A DNA stretch of 64,000 bases from contig JAQXVT010000080.1 of assembly GCA_029225065.1 (NCBI GenBank), forward strand, positions 37,399-101,398, written 5' to 3'. Each line of letters starts with the position of its first letter. Positions within the stretch are counted from its first letter, which is position 1. Positions 25,711 through 37,827 of the stretch are shown one piece after another. Origin of the DNA: Lachnospiraceae bacterium. Lineage in GTDB: Bacteria; Bacillota; Clostridia; Lachnospirales; Lachnospiraceae. A model generated the notes under the pieces. That model searched no databases, was not told where the DNA came from, and saw only the letters and a program-made list of their open reading frames with translations. Made by a program: the position numbers and the translations under genes.

Positions 25711-27615
25711 TTATGCTCCGATTGCGTTTCCGGTATACAGCTGATAATATCGTCCCTTTTCGGCGATAAGCTGATCGTGGGTGCCGCGCTCAATGATGCG
25801 GCCATGTTCCAGTACCATGATGCAATCAGAATTTCGTACCGTGGAGAGCCGGTGGGCGATGACGAATGTCGTGCGGCCCTTCATCAGACGATCCATGCCT
25901 TCCTGGACGATTCGCTCTGTACGGGTATCGATCGAGCTGGTTGCCTCATCAAGAATCAGTACTGGCGGATCTGCAATCGCTGCACGTGCAATTGCAAGCA
26001 GCTGGCGCTGTCCCTGACTTAAGTTGGCTCCGTCTCCGGTCAGCAGAGTATTGTAGCCATCTGGAAGTCTGCGGATGAAACCGTCTGCATTGGCGAGCTT
26101 TGCAGCTGCAACAACCTCCTCATCGGTCGCGTCAAGCTTTCCAAAGCGAATATTTTCGCTGACGGTTCCGGTAAAAAGGTGTGTATCCTGCAGTACAATA
26201 CCAAGCGATCGGCGCAGGTCTGCTTTGCGGATCTTGTTGATGTTGATGCCGTCATAGCGGATCTTTCCGTCCTGAATATCGTAGAAACGGTTGATCAGAT
26301 TGGTAATGGTTGTCTTTCCGGCCCCGGTGGAGCCGACAAACGCTATTTTCTGGCCTGGCTTTGCGTAGAGCTTCACGTCGTGGAGCACAATTTTATCGTC
26401 CGTATAGCCGAAGTCTACACCGTCAAAGACGACATCGCCGCGCAGTTCCTTGTAATCAACAGAGCCATCGGCCTGATGAGTATGCTTCCAGGCCCAGTGT
26501 CCGGTTCTGGAATCACTTTCTGTGAGGTGTCCATTTTCAGCCTTCGCATTAACAAGAAGCACGTATCCGTCATCGACCTCGGTCGTTTCATCCATGAGCT
26601 GGAAGATACGCTCTGCGCCTGCCATTGCCATGACGATGGAGTTGAACTGCTGGCTGACCTGGTTGATCGGCATATTGAAGCTCTTATTGAAGGTAAGGAA
26701 GCTTGCAAGACCGCCGAGTGTAAAGCCTCCGATGCCATTTAAGGCGAGGATGCCGCCGACGATCGCACAGACCACATAGCTGATGTTTCCAAGCTGTGCA
26801 TTGATTGGTCCCAGGATATTTGCAAACGTATTCGCCTGGTCTGCACTGTGGAACAGCGCATCGTTGAGGGCGTGAAAGTCTTTCTTGCTTTCTTCCTCAT
26901 GACAGAAGACCTTTACAACCTTCTGACCGTTCATCATTTCCTCGATGTAGCCGTTGACCTTACCGAGGTTGCGCTGCTGCTCAAGGAAATATTTTCCGCT
27001 CAGGCCGGCAGCTTTTTTGGTACAGATGAGCATCAGGCTGACCATCACAAGCGTGACAAGCGTCAGCGGCACGTTAAGGATGAGCATGCTCACAAAAACG
27101 CTGATGATCGTAAAGGAGCTGTTGATGATCTGCGGAATACTCTGGCTGATCATCTGGCGGAGCGTATCGATGTCGTTTGTGTAGACAGACATGATGTCGC
27201 CATGGGCATGTGTATCAAAATAACGGATGGGCAGACGCTCCATATGAGAGAACAGATCGTTGCGCAGATTGCGCAGTGTTCCCTGAGTCACCGAGACCAT
27301 GATGCGGTTGTAAGCATACGTCGAGATGACACCCAGTCCGTAGAAGATGGCTACACGTCCGATTGCGCTGGCAAGCGGAGAAAAGTCTGGCTGGTCCGTA
27401 AGCAAAAATGGGGTGATATAGTCGTCAATCAGATTTTTGGTAAACATGGTACCCTGTACGTTGGCAAGGACGCCTACCAAAATCAGTATAAGTACGCTGA
27501 TACAGTGAATTTTGTAGTCACGGAATACGTAGCTCATCAGGCGCATCAGGAGTTTCCCCGGATGTGCTACCTGTGGTTTCTGTCCACGTGGGACGCGGTT
27601 TCCTGGTCCTGGCAT
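25711..27615 (-). CDS. ABC exporter half-transporter, subunit B
   Basis: 634 residues: six transmembrane helices in the first ~330 residues, then a nucleotide-binding domain. Walker A is GSTGAGKTT, the signature is a variant LSQGQRQ, Walker B is LILDEATSS with the catalytic Glu, and the H-loop is IAHRLST. A ~40-residue insertion (NAKAENGHLTESDSRTGHW) precedes the NBD. It pairs with the preceding subunit as a heterodimeric multidrug/lipid-type exporter, supplying the catalytic Walker B. The start is ATG 27615 with AGGAGG seven bases upstream. Confidence 0.93.
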   Translation of the reverse strand: MPGPGNRVPRGQKPQVAHPGKLLMRLMSYVFRDYKIHCISVLILILVGVLANVQGTMFTKNLIDDYITPFLLTDQPDFSPLASAIGRVAIFYGLGVISTYAYNRIMVSVTQGTLRNLRNDLFSHMERLPIRYFDTHAHGDIMSVYTNDIDTLRQMISQSIPQIINSSFTIISVFVSMLILNVPLTLVTLVMVSLMLICTKKAAGLSGKYFLEQQRNLGKVNGYIEEMMNGQKVVKVFCHEEESKKDFHALNDALFHSADQANTFANILGPINAQLGNISYVVCAIVGGILALNGIGGFTLGGLASFLTFNKSFNMPINQVSQQFNSIVMAMAGAERIFQLMDETTEVDDGYVLLVNAKAENGHLTESDSRTGHWAWKHTHQADGSVDYKELRGDVVFDGVDFGYTDDKIVLHDVKLYAKPGQKIAFVGSTGAGKTTITNLINRFYDIQDGKIRYDGININKIRKADLRRSLGIVLQDTHLFTGTVSENIRFGKLDATDEEVVAAAKLANADGFIRRLPDGYNTLLTGDGANLSQGQRQLLAIARAAIADPPVLILDEATSSIDTRTERIVQEGMDRLMKGRTTFVIAHRLSTVRNSDCIMVLEHGRIIERGTHDQLIAEKGRYYQLYTGNAIGA

Positions 27616-27617
27616 AC

Positions 27618-29366
27618 TCACACCTCCTTCTTTTCATCAAAATCGCCGCTGCCTCTGGTCTGTGATTCATAGACTTCACGGTAGATCGCATTGGAAGCAA
27701 GCAGTTCTTCATGGGTTCCAAAACCATTAATGCAGCCTTCATCCAGTACGAGGATCCGGTCAGCATCCTGAACGCTGGAGATACGCTGGGCAATGATCAG
27801 CTTTGTGGTATTTGGAATTTCTTCCCGGAATGCCCTTCGGATATTTGCATCTGTTGCAGTGTCAACTGCACTGGTACTATCATCGAGAATCAGGATTTTC
27901 GGCTTTTTCAAAAGCGCGCGTGCAATGCACAGACGCTGTTTCTGACCACCGGAAACATTGTTTCCACCCTGTTCAATATGTGTTTCATAGCCCTGTGGGA
28001 ATGTGCGGATAAAATCATCGGCACATGCAAGACGACATGCCTGCTGACATTCCTCATCGGTGGCGGTTAAGTCGCCCCATCGCAGATTGTCATAGATGGT
28101 ACCGGAGAAAAGTACGTTGTTCTGCAGTACGACAGAGACCTGATTTCGAAGTGAGTCCATATCGTAGGCCTTTACATTGTGTCCGCCGACAAGCACTTCG
28201 CCGGAAGTGACATCGTACAGGCGGCTGATCAGTGCAACAAGGCTGGACTTTGCACTTCCGGTTGCACCGATAATACCGATCGTTTCACCGGATTTGATAT
28301 CCAGACAGATGTCACGCAGCACCGGTTCATTGCTGTCCTTTTTATAAGAAAAGTTAACGTGACGGAAAGAAATGCTTCCGTCTGTCACCTCGTGGATCGG
28401 ATTTTCCGGATTGGTAAGGTCGCTTTTTTCATTCAGTACTTCGCAGATACGCTCAGCGCTTGCGGTACTCATGGAAAGCATGACAAAAACCATGGAGAGC
28501 ATCATCAGGCTCATCAGAATGTTCATGCAGTACGTCAGAAGGCTCATCAGCTCACCGGTGGTCAGCGTGCTGCTGACGATCATTTTAGCACCAAGCCAGC
28601 TGATCAGGATGATGCAGGTATAAACGGTAAACTGCATCAGTGGTGCATTGAAAATGACGTTGCATTCTGCTTTTACAAAAATGCGGTAAATATTTTCGCT
28701 GGCTTTTTTGAATTTGGAGGTTTCGTGCTCCTCACGCACATATGCTTTTACGACACGGATCGCAGAGACATTTTCCTGTACTGAGGCATTCAGCTCATCG
28801 TATTTCGGGAAAGCCATTCGGAAATAGCGGGTCGCATGGCGAATGATAAAAAACAGAATAACTCCAAGGAACAAAACGGCAGCGAGATAGATGCTCGCAA
28901 GACGTACATTGATGGTAAAAGCCATGATAAGTGCGCAGATCATACTGGCTGGAGCACGCATCATCATACGCAGCATCATCTGGTAGGCATTTTGAATATT
29001 GGTGACATCTGTCGTCAGACGTGTGACGAGACCGGCAGTGCTGAACTTATCGATATTTGCAAAGGAGAACGTCTGAATGTGATCAAACATACTTCCACGC
29101 AGATTTTTTGCAAGTCCGGCAGATGCCTTTGCGCCGTAGCGTCCGCCGGCCATACCGGCAAACAGTCCGATGGCAGCTGCGACGATCATCAGTCCGCCGA
29201 CGCGGTAGATATGCCCGAGATCACCGGCATTTACGCCTTTGTCGATGATTGAAGCCATCAAATAGGGAATCATAGTTTCCATCAAAACCTCCAACAGCAT
29301 AAAGAGCGGAGTGGCAATGGAAGCACGTTTGTATTCCCGTACTTCTTTTAACAGTGTTTTAAACAA
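27618..29366 (-). CDS. ABC exporter half-transporter, subunit A
   Basis: 582 residues: six transmembrane helices, then an NBD. Walker A is the variant GATGSAKSS (Ala for the usual Gly before Lys), the signature VSGGQKQR is canonical, Walker B is LILDDSTSA (Asp in place of catalytic Glu), and the switch is IAQRISS (Gln for His). These changes leave one of the two composite ATP sites degenerate, as in heterodimeric exporters such as BmrCD or TM287/288. The start codon is TTG with GGGAGG seven bases upstream. It ends two bases before the next gene. Confidence 0.92.
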   Translation of the reverse strand: MFKTLLKEVREYKRASIATPLFMLLEVLMETMIPYLMASIIDKGVNAGDLGHIYRVGGLMIVAAAIGLFAGMAGGRYGAKASAGLAKNLRGSMFDHIQTFSFANIDKFSTAGLVTRLTTDVTNIQNAYQMMLRMMMRAPASMICALIMAFTINVRLASIYLAAVLFLGVILFFIIRHATRYFRMAFPKYDELNASVQENVSAIRVVKAYVREEHETSKFKKASENIYRIFVKAECNVIFNAPLMQFTVYTCIILISWLGAKMIVSSTLTTGELMSLLTYCMNILMSLMMLSMVFVMLSMSTASAERICEVLNEKSDLTNPENPIHEVTDGSISFRHVNFSYKKDSNEPVLRDICLDIKSGETIGIIGATGSAKSSLVALISRLYDVTSGEVLVGGHNVKAYDMDSLRNQVSVVLQNNVLFSGTIYDNLRWGDLTATDEECQQACRLACADDFIRTFPQGYETHIEQGGNNVSGGQKQRLCIARALLKKPKILILDDSTSAVDTATDANIRRAFREEIPNTTKLIIAQRISSVQDADRILVLDEGCINGFGTHEELLASNAIYREVYESQTRGSGDFDEKKEV

Positions 29367-29410
29367 GTGATTTCCTCCCTTCTTTTGCAGGAATCTGCCG
29401 ATCAGATAAT

Positions 29411-29457
29411 AAGGAAGAAAGCCCGGAACAGATCGAATCTAGCAGGCTTTCTTCCTT
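29411..29457. repeat. Perfect inverted repeat upstream of the ABC operon
   Basis: AAGGAAGAAAGCC (29411-29423) and GGCTTTCTTCCTT (29445-29457) form a 13-bp stem. It lies in the ABC leader region on the - strand and lacks a clean T-run. It could be a second terminator for the upstream gene or a leader hairpin. Confidence 0.6.
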
Positions 29458-29460
29458 CAT

Positions 29461-29500
29461 AATAAAACAGTCTTTTGCACCGAAGTGAGAAGACTGTTTT
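29461..29500 (-). terminator. Terminator of the SGNH hydrolase gene
   Basis: On the - strand, AACAGTCTT and AAGACTGTT form a stem followed by TTATT. It lies ~110 bases past the stop codon. Confidence 0.75.
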
Positions 29501-29608
29501 GGAGTGGATCCGACAGATCCAGATGTATTCTAGTGTAGAACAAATAGAAAAGTGCGTCAAGAACAAACTGTGTAAATTTTGTTAAAAGTAAAAAGAGAAG
29601 GAGCAGAA

Positions 29609-30328
29609 TCATTTCTGTTCCAAAAGGGAAAGCTGAGAAAGGGTAAATGCATGAAGTGCACGGTAGTCCTCTTCGCTGTAATGGATTCCGTCGATCGTTT
29701 CGATTTCGTTTGCCAGCATCCACGTGTAGCTGTCGATGTAAGTATCCGGGAAGAGCGCTTTCATGTGTTCGTTGAAATCGGTGATTTCCTCGTTCGTGAT
29801 TGCACTGCAGCGCTCCGGGTCAATCGGATTGACAGAGAGAAAATAGAACCGTGTGTCCGGGTAGTCATCAAAAATGGAACGGTACAGATCGAGATAGAGA
29901 TCGAGATTTTCATAATCGTTGACCCCAAGGTTGAAGATGACCGGCGCATCCGGATGCTGCTGAACCGCTTTTTTCATAAGAGGAAGTCCTTCCGTGGAAA
30001 ACCAGTAGTAGCCTTCGCCGGAGGCACCGATATAGCAGTCACTGTCTTTCATGGCACGCTCCATGCCGACCGTGCGGGAATCACCGACCCAGATGAGAAA
30101 ATGAGAATCGGAGGCTTCTGTCTCGGCCTCCCGAGTGCGCGCTTCATCTGCCTGCTGCACACTCTGCCGTAGGGTTTCAATTACGGCATCTGCTTCCGAC
30201 TGTGTTTTCTGAGTCTGTGCAAGCAATTCGTCTGATGGATCACTTGCTTTCAGATAGACGGCGAGTGAGCACAGGAGCACCATGCCAAGCAGGGTGAGGA
30301 TCAGACAGAGCAGAGTCTGTTTCTTCAT
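29609..30328 (-). CDS. Membrane-anchored SGNH/GDSL-type hydrolase
   Basis: 239 residues. The N-terminus is a single hydrophobic anchor (LLCLILTLLGMVLLCSLAVY) followed by an acidic, helical stalk; the SGNH domain starts at ~78. Block I is WVGDSRTVGM (catalytic Ser), block II is the Gly in GASGEGYYW, block III is NLGVND (Asn), and block V is DGIHYS (Asp/His). The protein should sit outside the membrane and act on an ester, such as an O-acetylated cell-wall polymer or a surface polysaccharide. The substrate is unknown. Confidence 0.85.
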   Translation of the reverse strand: MKKQTLLCLILTLLGMVLLCSLAVYLKASDPSDELLAQTQKTQSEADAVIETLRQSVQQADEARTREAETEASDSHFLIWVGDSRTVGMERAMKDSDCYIGASGEGYYWFSTEGLPLMKKAVQQHPDAPVIFNLGVNDYENLDLYLDLYRSIFDDYPDTRFYFLSVNPIDPERCSAITNEEITDFNEHMKALFPDTYIDSYTWMLANEIETIDGIHYSEEDYRALHAFTLSQLSLLEQK

Positions 30329-30481
30329 ATATATAAGGTTCCTTTCTTGAAAAAGAGGTGTGCGGGTAAATGATTTCCAAAACAGGTTCCTGAAAGGAAA
30401 TCCATAGAATAGATTCTACTATAACACAGTTGAAAGAAATGTCAAATTGTGGAACTGAGAGAAAAAATTTAAAAATAGCTA

Positions 30482-30551
30482 TTGACAAACAAAGGGCAAG
30501 GTATTATATTAACTGCATAAGGTGTTAGCACTCAAGTTCATAGAGTGCTAA
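30482..30551 (+). promoter_or_regulatory. Promoter and CIRCE operator of the hrcA-dnaJ operon
   Basis: TTGACA (30482-30487), a 17-bp spacer and TATATT (30505-30510), followed by a perfect CIRCE element: TTAGCACTC (30525-30533), nine bases, GAGTGCTAA (30543-30551). HrcA bound here blocks transcription until heat shock titrates its folding chaperones. Confidence 0.97.
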
Positions 30552-30617
30552 CAAACCGAAAGAAAATAATCACTTTCTTTTGGAAAACCTTATGAAAATG
30601 AAACAGGAGGAGTTCAG

Positions 30618-31649
30618 ATGAAGCTCGATGATAGAAAATGGGAAATTTTAAAAGCTATCGTCAAGACCTACCTGGAAACAGGAGAGCCGGTTGGCTCACG
30701 TACGATTTCAAAATACGCTGACCTGAATCTGAGTTCCGCTACGATACGAAATGAGATGTCAGATCTGGAGGACATGGGTTATATCCTTCAGCCCCACACT
30801 TCCGCAGGACGGATTCCTTCCGATGCAGGTTATCGCTTATATGTAGATCGCATGATGGACGAGAAGGATCGTGAGGTCACGGAGATGAAGGAGCTGGTGC
30901 TTCAGAGGCAGGATAAGATGGAGCTTCTGCTGAAGCAGATGGTAAAGATGCTGGCCGCAAACACGAATTATGCAGCGATGATTTCCGGTCCGCAGTACCA
31001 CAGGACGAAGCTGAAGTTCATTCAGCTGTCCGTAGTTAATGACAGTCAGCTTCTTGCAACGATCGTTGCGGAAGGAAACGTCGTCAAGAACAGGCTTCTC
31101 GATATCGAGCACGGACTTGATCAGAAGACGGTTCTTGAAATGAACATTCTGCTGAACAGCGCACTCAATGGTCTGACGATCGAAGAGATCAACCTTGGCA
31201 CGATTGCAAAGCTGAAAGGACAGGCCGGGGTACACAGTGAGCTGGTAGACCGGGTTCTTGATACGGTGGCTGAAGCCATTCAGACTTCGGATGATGATCT
31301 GGAGATTTACACCAGTGGGGCAACGAATATTTTTAAATATCCGGAGCTGAGCACGAGTGAGAAGGCCAGTGAGCTGATCAGTGCATTTGAGAATAAGAAA
31401 GAGCTGGCAGATATCATCAGTCAGGATTCGAATGAGGAAACCGGCATTCAGGTTTATATCGGAGGCGAATCTCCGGTGCCTACGATGCAGGACTGCAGCG
31501 TAGTGACAGCAACCTATGAGCTGGGAGATGGCATGTATGGCAAAATCGGTGTCATCGGACCAAAACGGATGGACTACGAAAAAGTGGTCGGTACGATGAA
31601 AACGCTGATGGCACAGTTGGATGAAATATTTAAAAAAGAAAAGCAGTGA
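30618..31649 (+). CDS. hrcA: Heat-inducible repressor HrcA
   Basis: 343-residue CIRCE-binding repressor. The N-terminal winged helix is LDDRKWEILKAIVKTYLETG with PVGSRTISKY and SSATIRNEMSDLEDMGYI; the signature PHTSAGRIPSDAGYR follows. GAF-like and dimerisation parts make up the rest (FIQLSVVNDSQLLATIV). First gene of the heat-shock operon, 66 bases downstream of CIRCE, with AGGAGG before the ATG. Confidence 0.97.
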   Translation: MKLDDRKWEILKAIVKTYLETGEPVGSRTISKYADLNLSSATIRNEMSDLEDMGYILQPHTSAGRIPSDAGYRLYVDRMMDEKDREVTEMKELVLQRQDKMELLLKQMVKMLAANTNYAAMISGPQYHRTKLKFIQLSVVNDSQLLATIVAEGNVVKNRLLDIEHGLDQKTVLEMNILLNSALNGLTIEEINLGTIAKLKGQAGVHSELVDRVLDTVAEAIQTSDDDLEIYTSGATNIFKYPELSTSEKASELISAFENKKELADIISQDSNEETGIQVYIGGESPVPTMQDCSVVTATYELGDGMYGKIGVIGPKRMDYEKVVGTMKTLMAQLDEIFKKEKQ

Positions 31650-31687
31650 TCCATAAGGAACGCTGCCGGAGAAAGGTGGAAAGTCCA

Positions 31688-34226
<2,539 letters not shown>

Positions 34227-34298
34227 GCTTTAGAGCAGATAAGAAACGCAGGCTGTGCAGCAGATGAAATGTATGGCAGGTGACAGATAAAATAAGGA

Positions 34299-34329
34299 AT
34301 ACCCCTGTGGGCAGTGCCTGCAGGGGCAT
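34299..34329 (+). promoter_or_regulatory. Hairpin between dnaK and dnaJ
   Basis: CCCCTG (34302-34307) pairs with CAGGGG (34321-34326), with partial extension on both sides. There is no T-run, so it may be an mRNA processing or stability element setting the dnaK:dnaJ ratio (inference). Confidence 0.45.
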
Positions 34330-34351
34330 TGTCAGGTAAGGTGGAAGAATT

Positions 34352-35548
34352 ATGGCAGAGAATAAAAGGGATTACTACGAAGTCCTGGGTGTGGATAAAA
34401 ATGCAGACGACGCAGCGCTGAAGAAAGCATACCGTGCCCTGGCGAAAAAGTATCATCCGGATATGAACCCGGGCGATAAAGAGGCAGAGCAGAAGTTCAA
34501 AGAGGCATCCGAGGCGTATGCGGTCCTGAGCGATCCGGACAAGCGCAGACAGTATGACCAGTTCGGCCATGCGGCCTTTGAGCAGGGCGGCGGAGGCGCA
34601 GGCGGCTTCGGTGGTTTTGACGGCTTCAATTTCAACGGCGGCGATATGGGCGATATCTTTGGCGATATTTTCGGCGATCTGTTTGGAGGCGGAAGAAGAC
34701 GTGGAGCGTCCAGAGGTCCAATGCAGGGGGCAAATCTGCGCACCAGCGTCCGCATCACCTTTGAGGAGGCAATTTCCGGATGCGAGAAGGAGATCGAACT
34801 CAATCAGAAGGATGAGTGCCAGACCTGCCACGGTACAGGCGCAAAACCGGGAACGAATCCGGAGACGTGTCCGAAGTGCGGCGGCAAGGGCCAGGTAGTA
34901 TTTACCCAGCAGTCTCTGTTTGGTACCGTTCAGAACGTCCAGACGTGTCCGGACTGCGGCGGAAGCGGAAAGATCATCAAAGAAAAATGTACGGCATGCC
35001 GTGGTACCGGCTATACTTCCAGCCGCAAGAAACTGAAAGTGACGATTCCGGCCGGAATTGACAATGGCCAGAGCATCCGCATCCGTGAAAAGGGCGAGCC
35101 GGGTACAAACGGCGGCCCGAGAGGCGATCTGCTCGTTGAGGTGATCGTTGGAAGACATCCGATTTTCCAGAGACAGGATATGGATATCTATTCAACCGTA
35201 CCGATGTCCTATGCACAGGCAGCTCTGGGCGGAGACATTAAGATCAACACAGTGGACGGCGATATCATTTACACTGTAAAACCTGGCACTCAGACCGATA
35301 CAAAGGTTCGTTTCAAAGGAAAGGGTGTCCCGTCCCTGCGCAACAAGAATGTGCGCGGTGACCATTACGTGACGCTGGTTGTTCAGGTTCCGACGAAATT
35401 AAATGACGCTGCAAAGCAGGCTCTGAAAGAGTTTGATATGGAGACGGGCAACAGCCTTGGACGCAGCGAGGAGAAGAAGTCTGACAAGCCGGAGAAGGGC
35501 AAGAAAAAGGGCTTTATGGATAAGCTCAAAGAGACTTTTGAAGACTGA
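34352..35548 (+). CDS. dnaJ: Chaperone DnaJ
   Basis: 398-residue type I J-protein. J domain with KKYHPDMN (HPD motif, ~residue 34), a Gly/Phe-rich region ([20 protein letters not shown]), four CxxCxGxG zinc repeats ([29 protein letters not shown] in CTACRGTG) and C-terminal substrate domains with a lysine-rich tail. It stimulates DnaK ATPase. Last chaperone of the CIRCE operon. Confidence 0.97.
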   Translation: MAENKRDYYEVLGVDKNADDAALKKAYRALAKKYHPDMNPGDKEAEQKFKEASEAYAVLSDPDKRRQYDQFGHAAFEQGGGGAGGFGGFDGFNFNGGDMGDIFGDIFGDLFGGGRRRGASRGPMQGANLRTSVRITFEEAISGCEKEIELNQKDECQTCHGTGAKPGTNPETCPKCGGKGQVVFTQQSLFGTVQNVQTCPDCGGSGKIIKEKCTACRGTGYTSSRKKLKVTIPAGIDNGQSIRIREKGEPGTNGGPRGDLLVEVIVGRHPIFQRQDMDIYSTVPMSYAQAALGGDIKINTVDGDIIYTVKPGTQTDTKVRFKGKGVPSLRNKNVRGDHYVTLVVQVPTKLNDAAKQALKEFDMETGNSLGRSEEKKSDKPEKGKKKGFMDKLKETFED

Positions 35549-35679
35549 TTACACAGTCATAATGCGTGTGGCAGAAGTGCTGTGACAGAAAATCAGATGA
35601 AAATTTGCCAGAGTATGCTGACGCGTTCATAAATAAAAATTGTTAGCAGACTGGAAGAAAACACAGAGCAGGAGGACGT

Positions 35680-36633
35680 ATGCGCTGGAATAAATTTACC
35701 TTAAAAACACTGACAGAGGCAGAGGATATCGTGATCTCCACACTGGCGGATGCCGGAGTGGAAGGCGTTGAGATCGAGGACAAGGTGCCGCTTTCTGAAT
35801 CGGACAAGCAGCAGATGTTTGTGGATATCCTGCCGGACGGTCCGGAAGATGACGGAATTGCCTACCTGAGCTTTTATCTGGAGGAGGATGCGGACAAAGA
35901 AGCAATCCTTGCCCGCGTGAACGAAGGGCTTGAGGAGCTCCGCGGTTTTATGGATATCGGCGAGGGCACGATCGAGGAAGGCCAGACCGAGGACAAGGAC
36001 TGGATCAACAACTGGAAGCAGTATTTCCATCAGTTTTATGTCGATGATATTCTGATCATCCCGTCCTGGGAAGAGGTACAGCCGGAGGATGCGGATAAAA
36101 TGATTATCCACATCGATCCGGGTACGGCATTTGGTACCGGAATGCATGAGACGACACAGCTTTGCATGCGTCAGCTGAAAAAATATGTGACGCCGGAGAC
36201 ACAGCTGCTCGATGTCGGCACCGGAAGCGGAATCCTTTCTATCGTAGCGCTGAAGCTTGGCGCAAAGCATGCGGTCGGCACGGATCTTGACCCGTGTGCA
36301 ATCACGGCGACAAAAGAAAATCTGGAAGCAAACGAGATTCCGGAGGGCAGCATGGATGTCATGATCGGAAACATCATCGACGACAAAGCAGTGCAGGATG
36401 CAGTCGGCTATGAGAAGTACGATATTGTGACGGCCAACATTCTTGCGGATGTGCTTGTTCCGCTGACACCGGTGATTATCCATCAGATGAAGAAGGGCGG
36501 TATCTATATTATCTCCGGTATCATCGATGAGAAGGAAGAGACCGTAGTTGAGGCGGTAAAGGCAGCCGGACTGGAAGTGCTGGAAGTAACCCACCAGAAT
36601 GACTGGGTATCCGTCACTGCACGGAAGAACTGA
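35680..36633 (+). CDS. prmA: Ribosomal protein L11 methyltransferase PrmA
   Basis: 317 residues. An N-terminal ferredoxin-like domain that recognises L11 (MRWNKFTLKTLTEAEDIVIS) is followed by the SAM-dependent methyltransferase domain with DPGTAFGTGMHETTQLC, the SAM motif LLDVGTGSGILSIVA, and the catalytic-site segment TANILADVL. AGGAGG precedes the ATG. Its location after dnaJ and before rsmE matches the Bacillus order. Confidence 0.96.
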   Translation: MRWNKFTLKTLTEAEDIVISTLADAGVEGVEIEDKVPLSESDKQQMFVDILPDGPEDDGIAYLSFYLEEDADKEAILARVNEGLEELRGFMDIGEGTIEEGQTEDKDWINNWKQYFHQFYVDDILIIPSWEEVQPEDADKMIIHIDPGTAFGTGMHETTQLCMRQLKKYVTPETQLLDVGTGSGILSIVALKLGAKHAVGTDLDPCAITATKENLEANEIPEGSMDVMIGNIIDDKAVQDAVGYEKYDIVTANILADVLVPLTPVIIHQMKKGGIYIISGIIDEKEETVVEAVKAAGLEVLEVTHQNDWVSVTARKN

Positions 36634-36646
36634 TTGCGGAGGAGCC

Positions 36647-37393
36647 ATGTATCATTTTTTTGTTGCGCCGGAGCAGATCGGCGAGAAGGAGATCTGGATT
36701 GAGGGCAGCGATGTCAATCATATCCGCAATGTGCTTCGAATGACGCCGAGGGAAAAGATCACCGTCAGCAGCAGGACGGACGGAAAGGAATATTTCTGTG
36801 AGATCAAAACGCTGCTGGAGGATCAGATTGTCGCAGAAATCCTTGAGCAAAAAGAAGCGTCGTCGGAGCTTCCGTCGAAGCTGGCTTTGTTTCAGGGTCT
36901 GCCAAAGAACGACAAGATGGAACTGATTATTCAAAAGGCGGTGGAGCTCGGCGCGTATGAGGTGGTTCCGATGGCGACGCACCGTGCAGTCGTAAAGCTC
37001 GATCAGAAGAAAGAGGAGTCCAAGCGAAAACGCTGGAACGCGATTGCTGAGAGCGCTGCAAAGCAGTCAAAGCGGACCGTGATACCGGAGGTGACGAAGG
37101 TATTTTCTTTCCGTGCGGCGGTCGATTATGCGGCAGAGACGTACGATGTCTGCCTGATTCCATACGAATGCGCGGAAGGGATGGAACAGACCAGGGCAAT
37201 TTTTGCAAAAGTGCAGCCGGGAACATCCGTGGCAATCCTGATCGGACCGGAAGGTGGTTTTGAGGAATCAGAGATTGCATATGCGCGTGAAAAAGGCGTG
37301 CTTCCGATCACACTCGGACACCGGATCCTGCGGACAGAGACAGCCGGGCTGGCAGTGCTCTCAGCACTGATGCTGCAGCTGGATCGGGACTGA
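36647..37393 (+). CDS. rsmE: 16S rRNA m3U1498 methyltransferase RsmE
   Basis: 248-residue SPOUT-class methyltransferase. The N-terminal PUA-like domain has DVNHIRNVLRMTPREKI; the SPOUT knot has the family motifs RWNAIAESAAKQSKR, LIGPEGGFEESEI and LGHRILRTETAGL. The start is the ATG with GGAGGAG upstream, 13 bases after prmA. Confidence 0.95.
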   Translation: MYHFFVAPEQIGEKEIWIEGSDVNHIRNVLRMTPREKITVSSRTDGKEYFCEIKTLLEDQIVAEILEQKEASSELPSKLALFQGLPKNDKMELIIQKAVELGAYEVVPMATHRAVVKLDQKKEESKRKRWNAIAESAAKQSKRTVIPEVTKVFSFRAAVDYAAETYDVCLIPYECAEGMEQTRAIFAKVQPGTSVAILIGPEGGFEESEIAYAREKGVLPITLGHRILRTETAGLAVLSALMLQLDRD

Positions 37394-37477
37394 GCGAAGA
37401 GGAAGCTTTGATATCTGAAATGATAAATGTCGGTTGATGTGACGAATTATTGATTAGAAATACGAGATTTGTTTAAG

Positions 37478-37541
37478 AAGCCCTGGCGGCGTTTTCCATA
37501 AAAAGAAAGATCAGAAATGGAAAATGCTGCCGGGGCTTTTT
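37478..37541 (+). terminator. Terminator of the heat-shock/prmA/rsmE operon
   Basis: AAGCCCTGGCGGC and GTTTTCCAT pair with ATGGAAAATGC and GCCGGGGCTT in one long imperfect stem, followed by TTTTT. The rest of the 434-base gap up to the cysteine desulfurase gene holds its promoter and no credible gene. Confidence 0.85.
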
Positions 37542-37625
37542 GGATGAGTCAGGCAAGCTCTGCCTGTAAATATCCGTTTTGCTCTGTAGTTCTAAGAAAG
37601 ATCACCTGTGCGCAGGATTTCCCTG

Positions 37626-37654
37626 TTGCATTTCAGCCCTGTTTCTTGTACAAT
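37626..37654 (+). promoter_or_regulatory. Promoter of the cysteine desulfurase gene
   Basis: TTGCAT (37626-37631), a 17-bp spacer and TACAAT (37649-37654), leaving a leader of about 165 bases. Confidence 0.65.
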
Positions 37655-37827
37655 AAAAGCCGATGTATTGAGATGATTTTGCAAAGGATGGATTTGGATG
37701 CATGGGAAGCAGCCGGGATTGAGAAAAGCTGCTTTGATTTTACATGCAGTCTGTCGACGATATAGTTTGCAGAATTGTTCGGCGAGAATCGAGATAAAAC
37801 AGCAGGAAAAAAGTGAGGAAACAGAAC

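Noticed and set aside
37517..37765. 82-residue frame in the gap before the cysteine desulfurase gene
   Set aside because: Its start lies inside the terminator stem of the rsmE operon, it has no ribosome site, and its composition is not protein-like.
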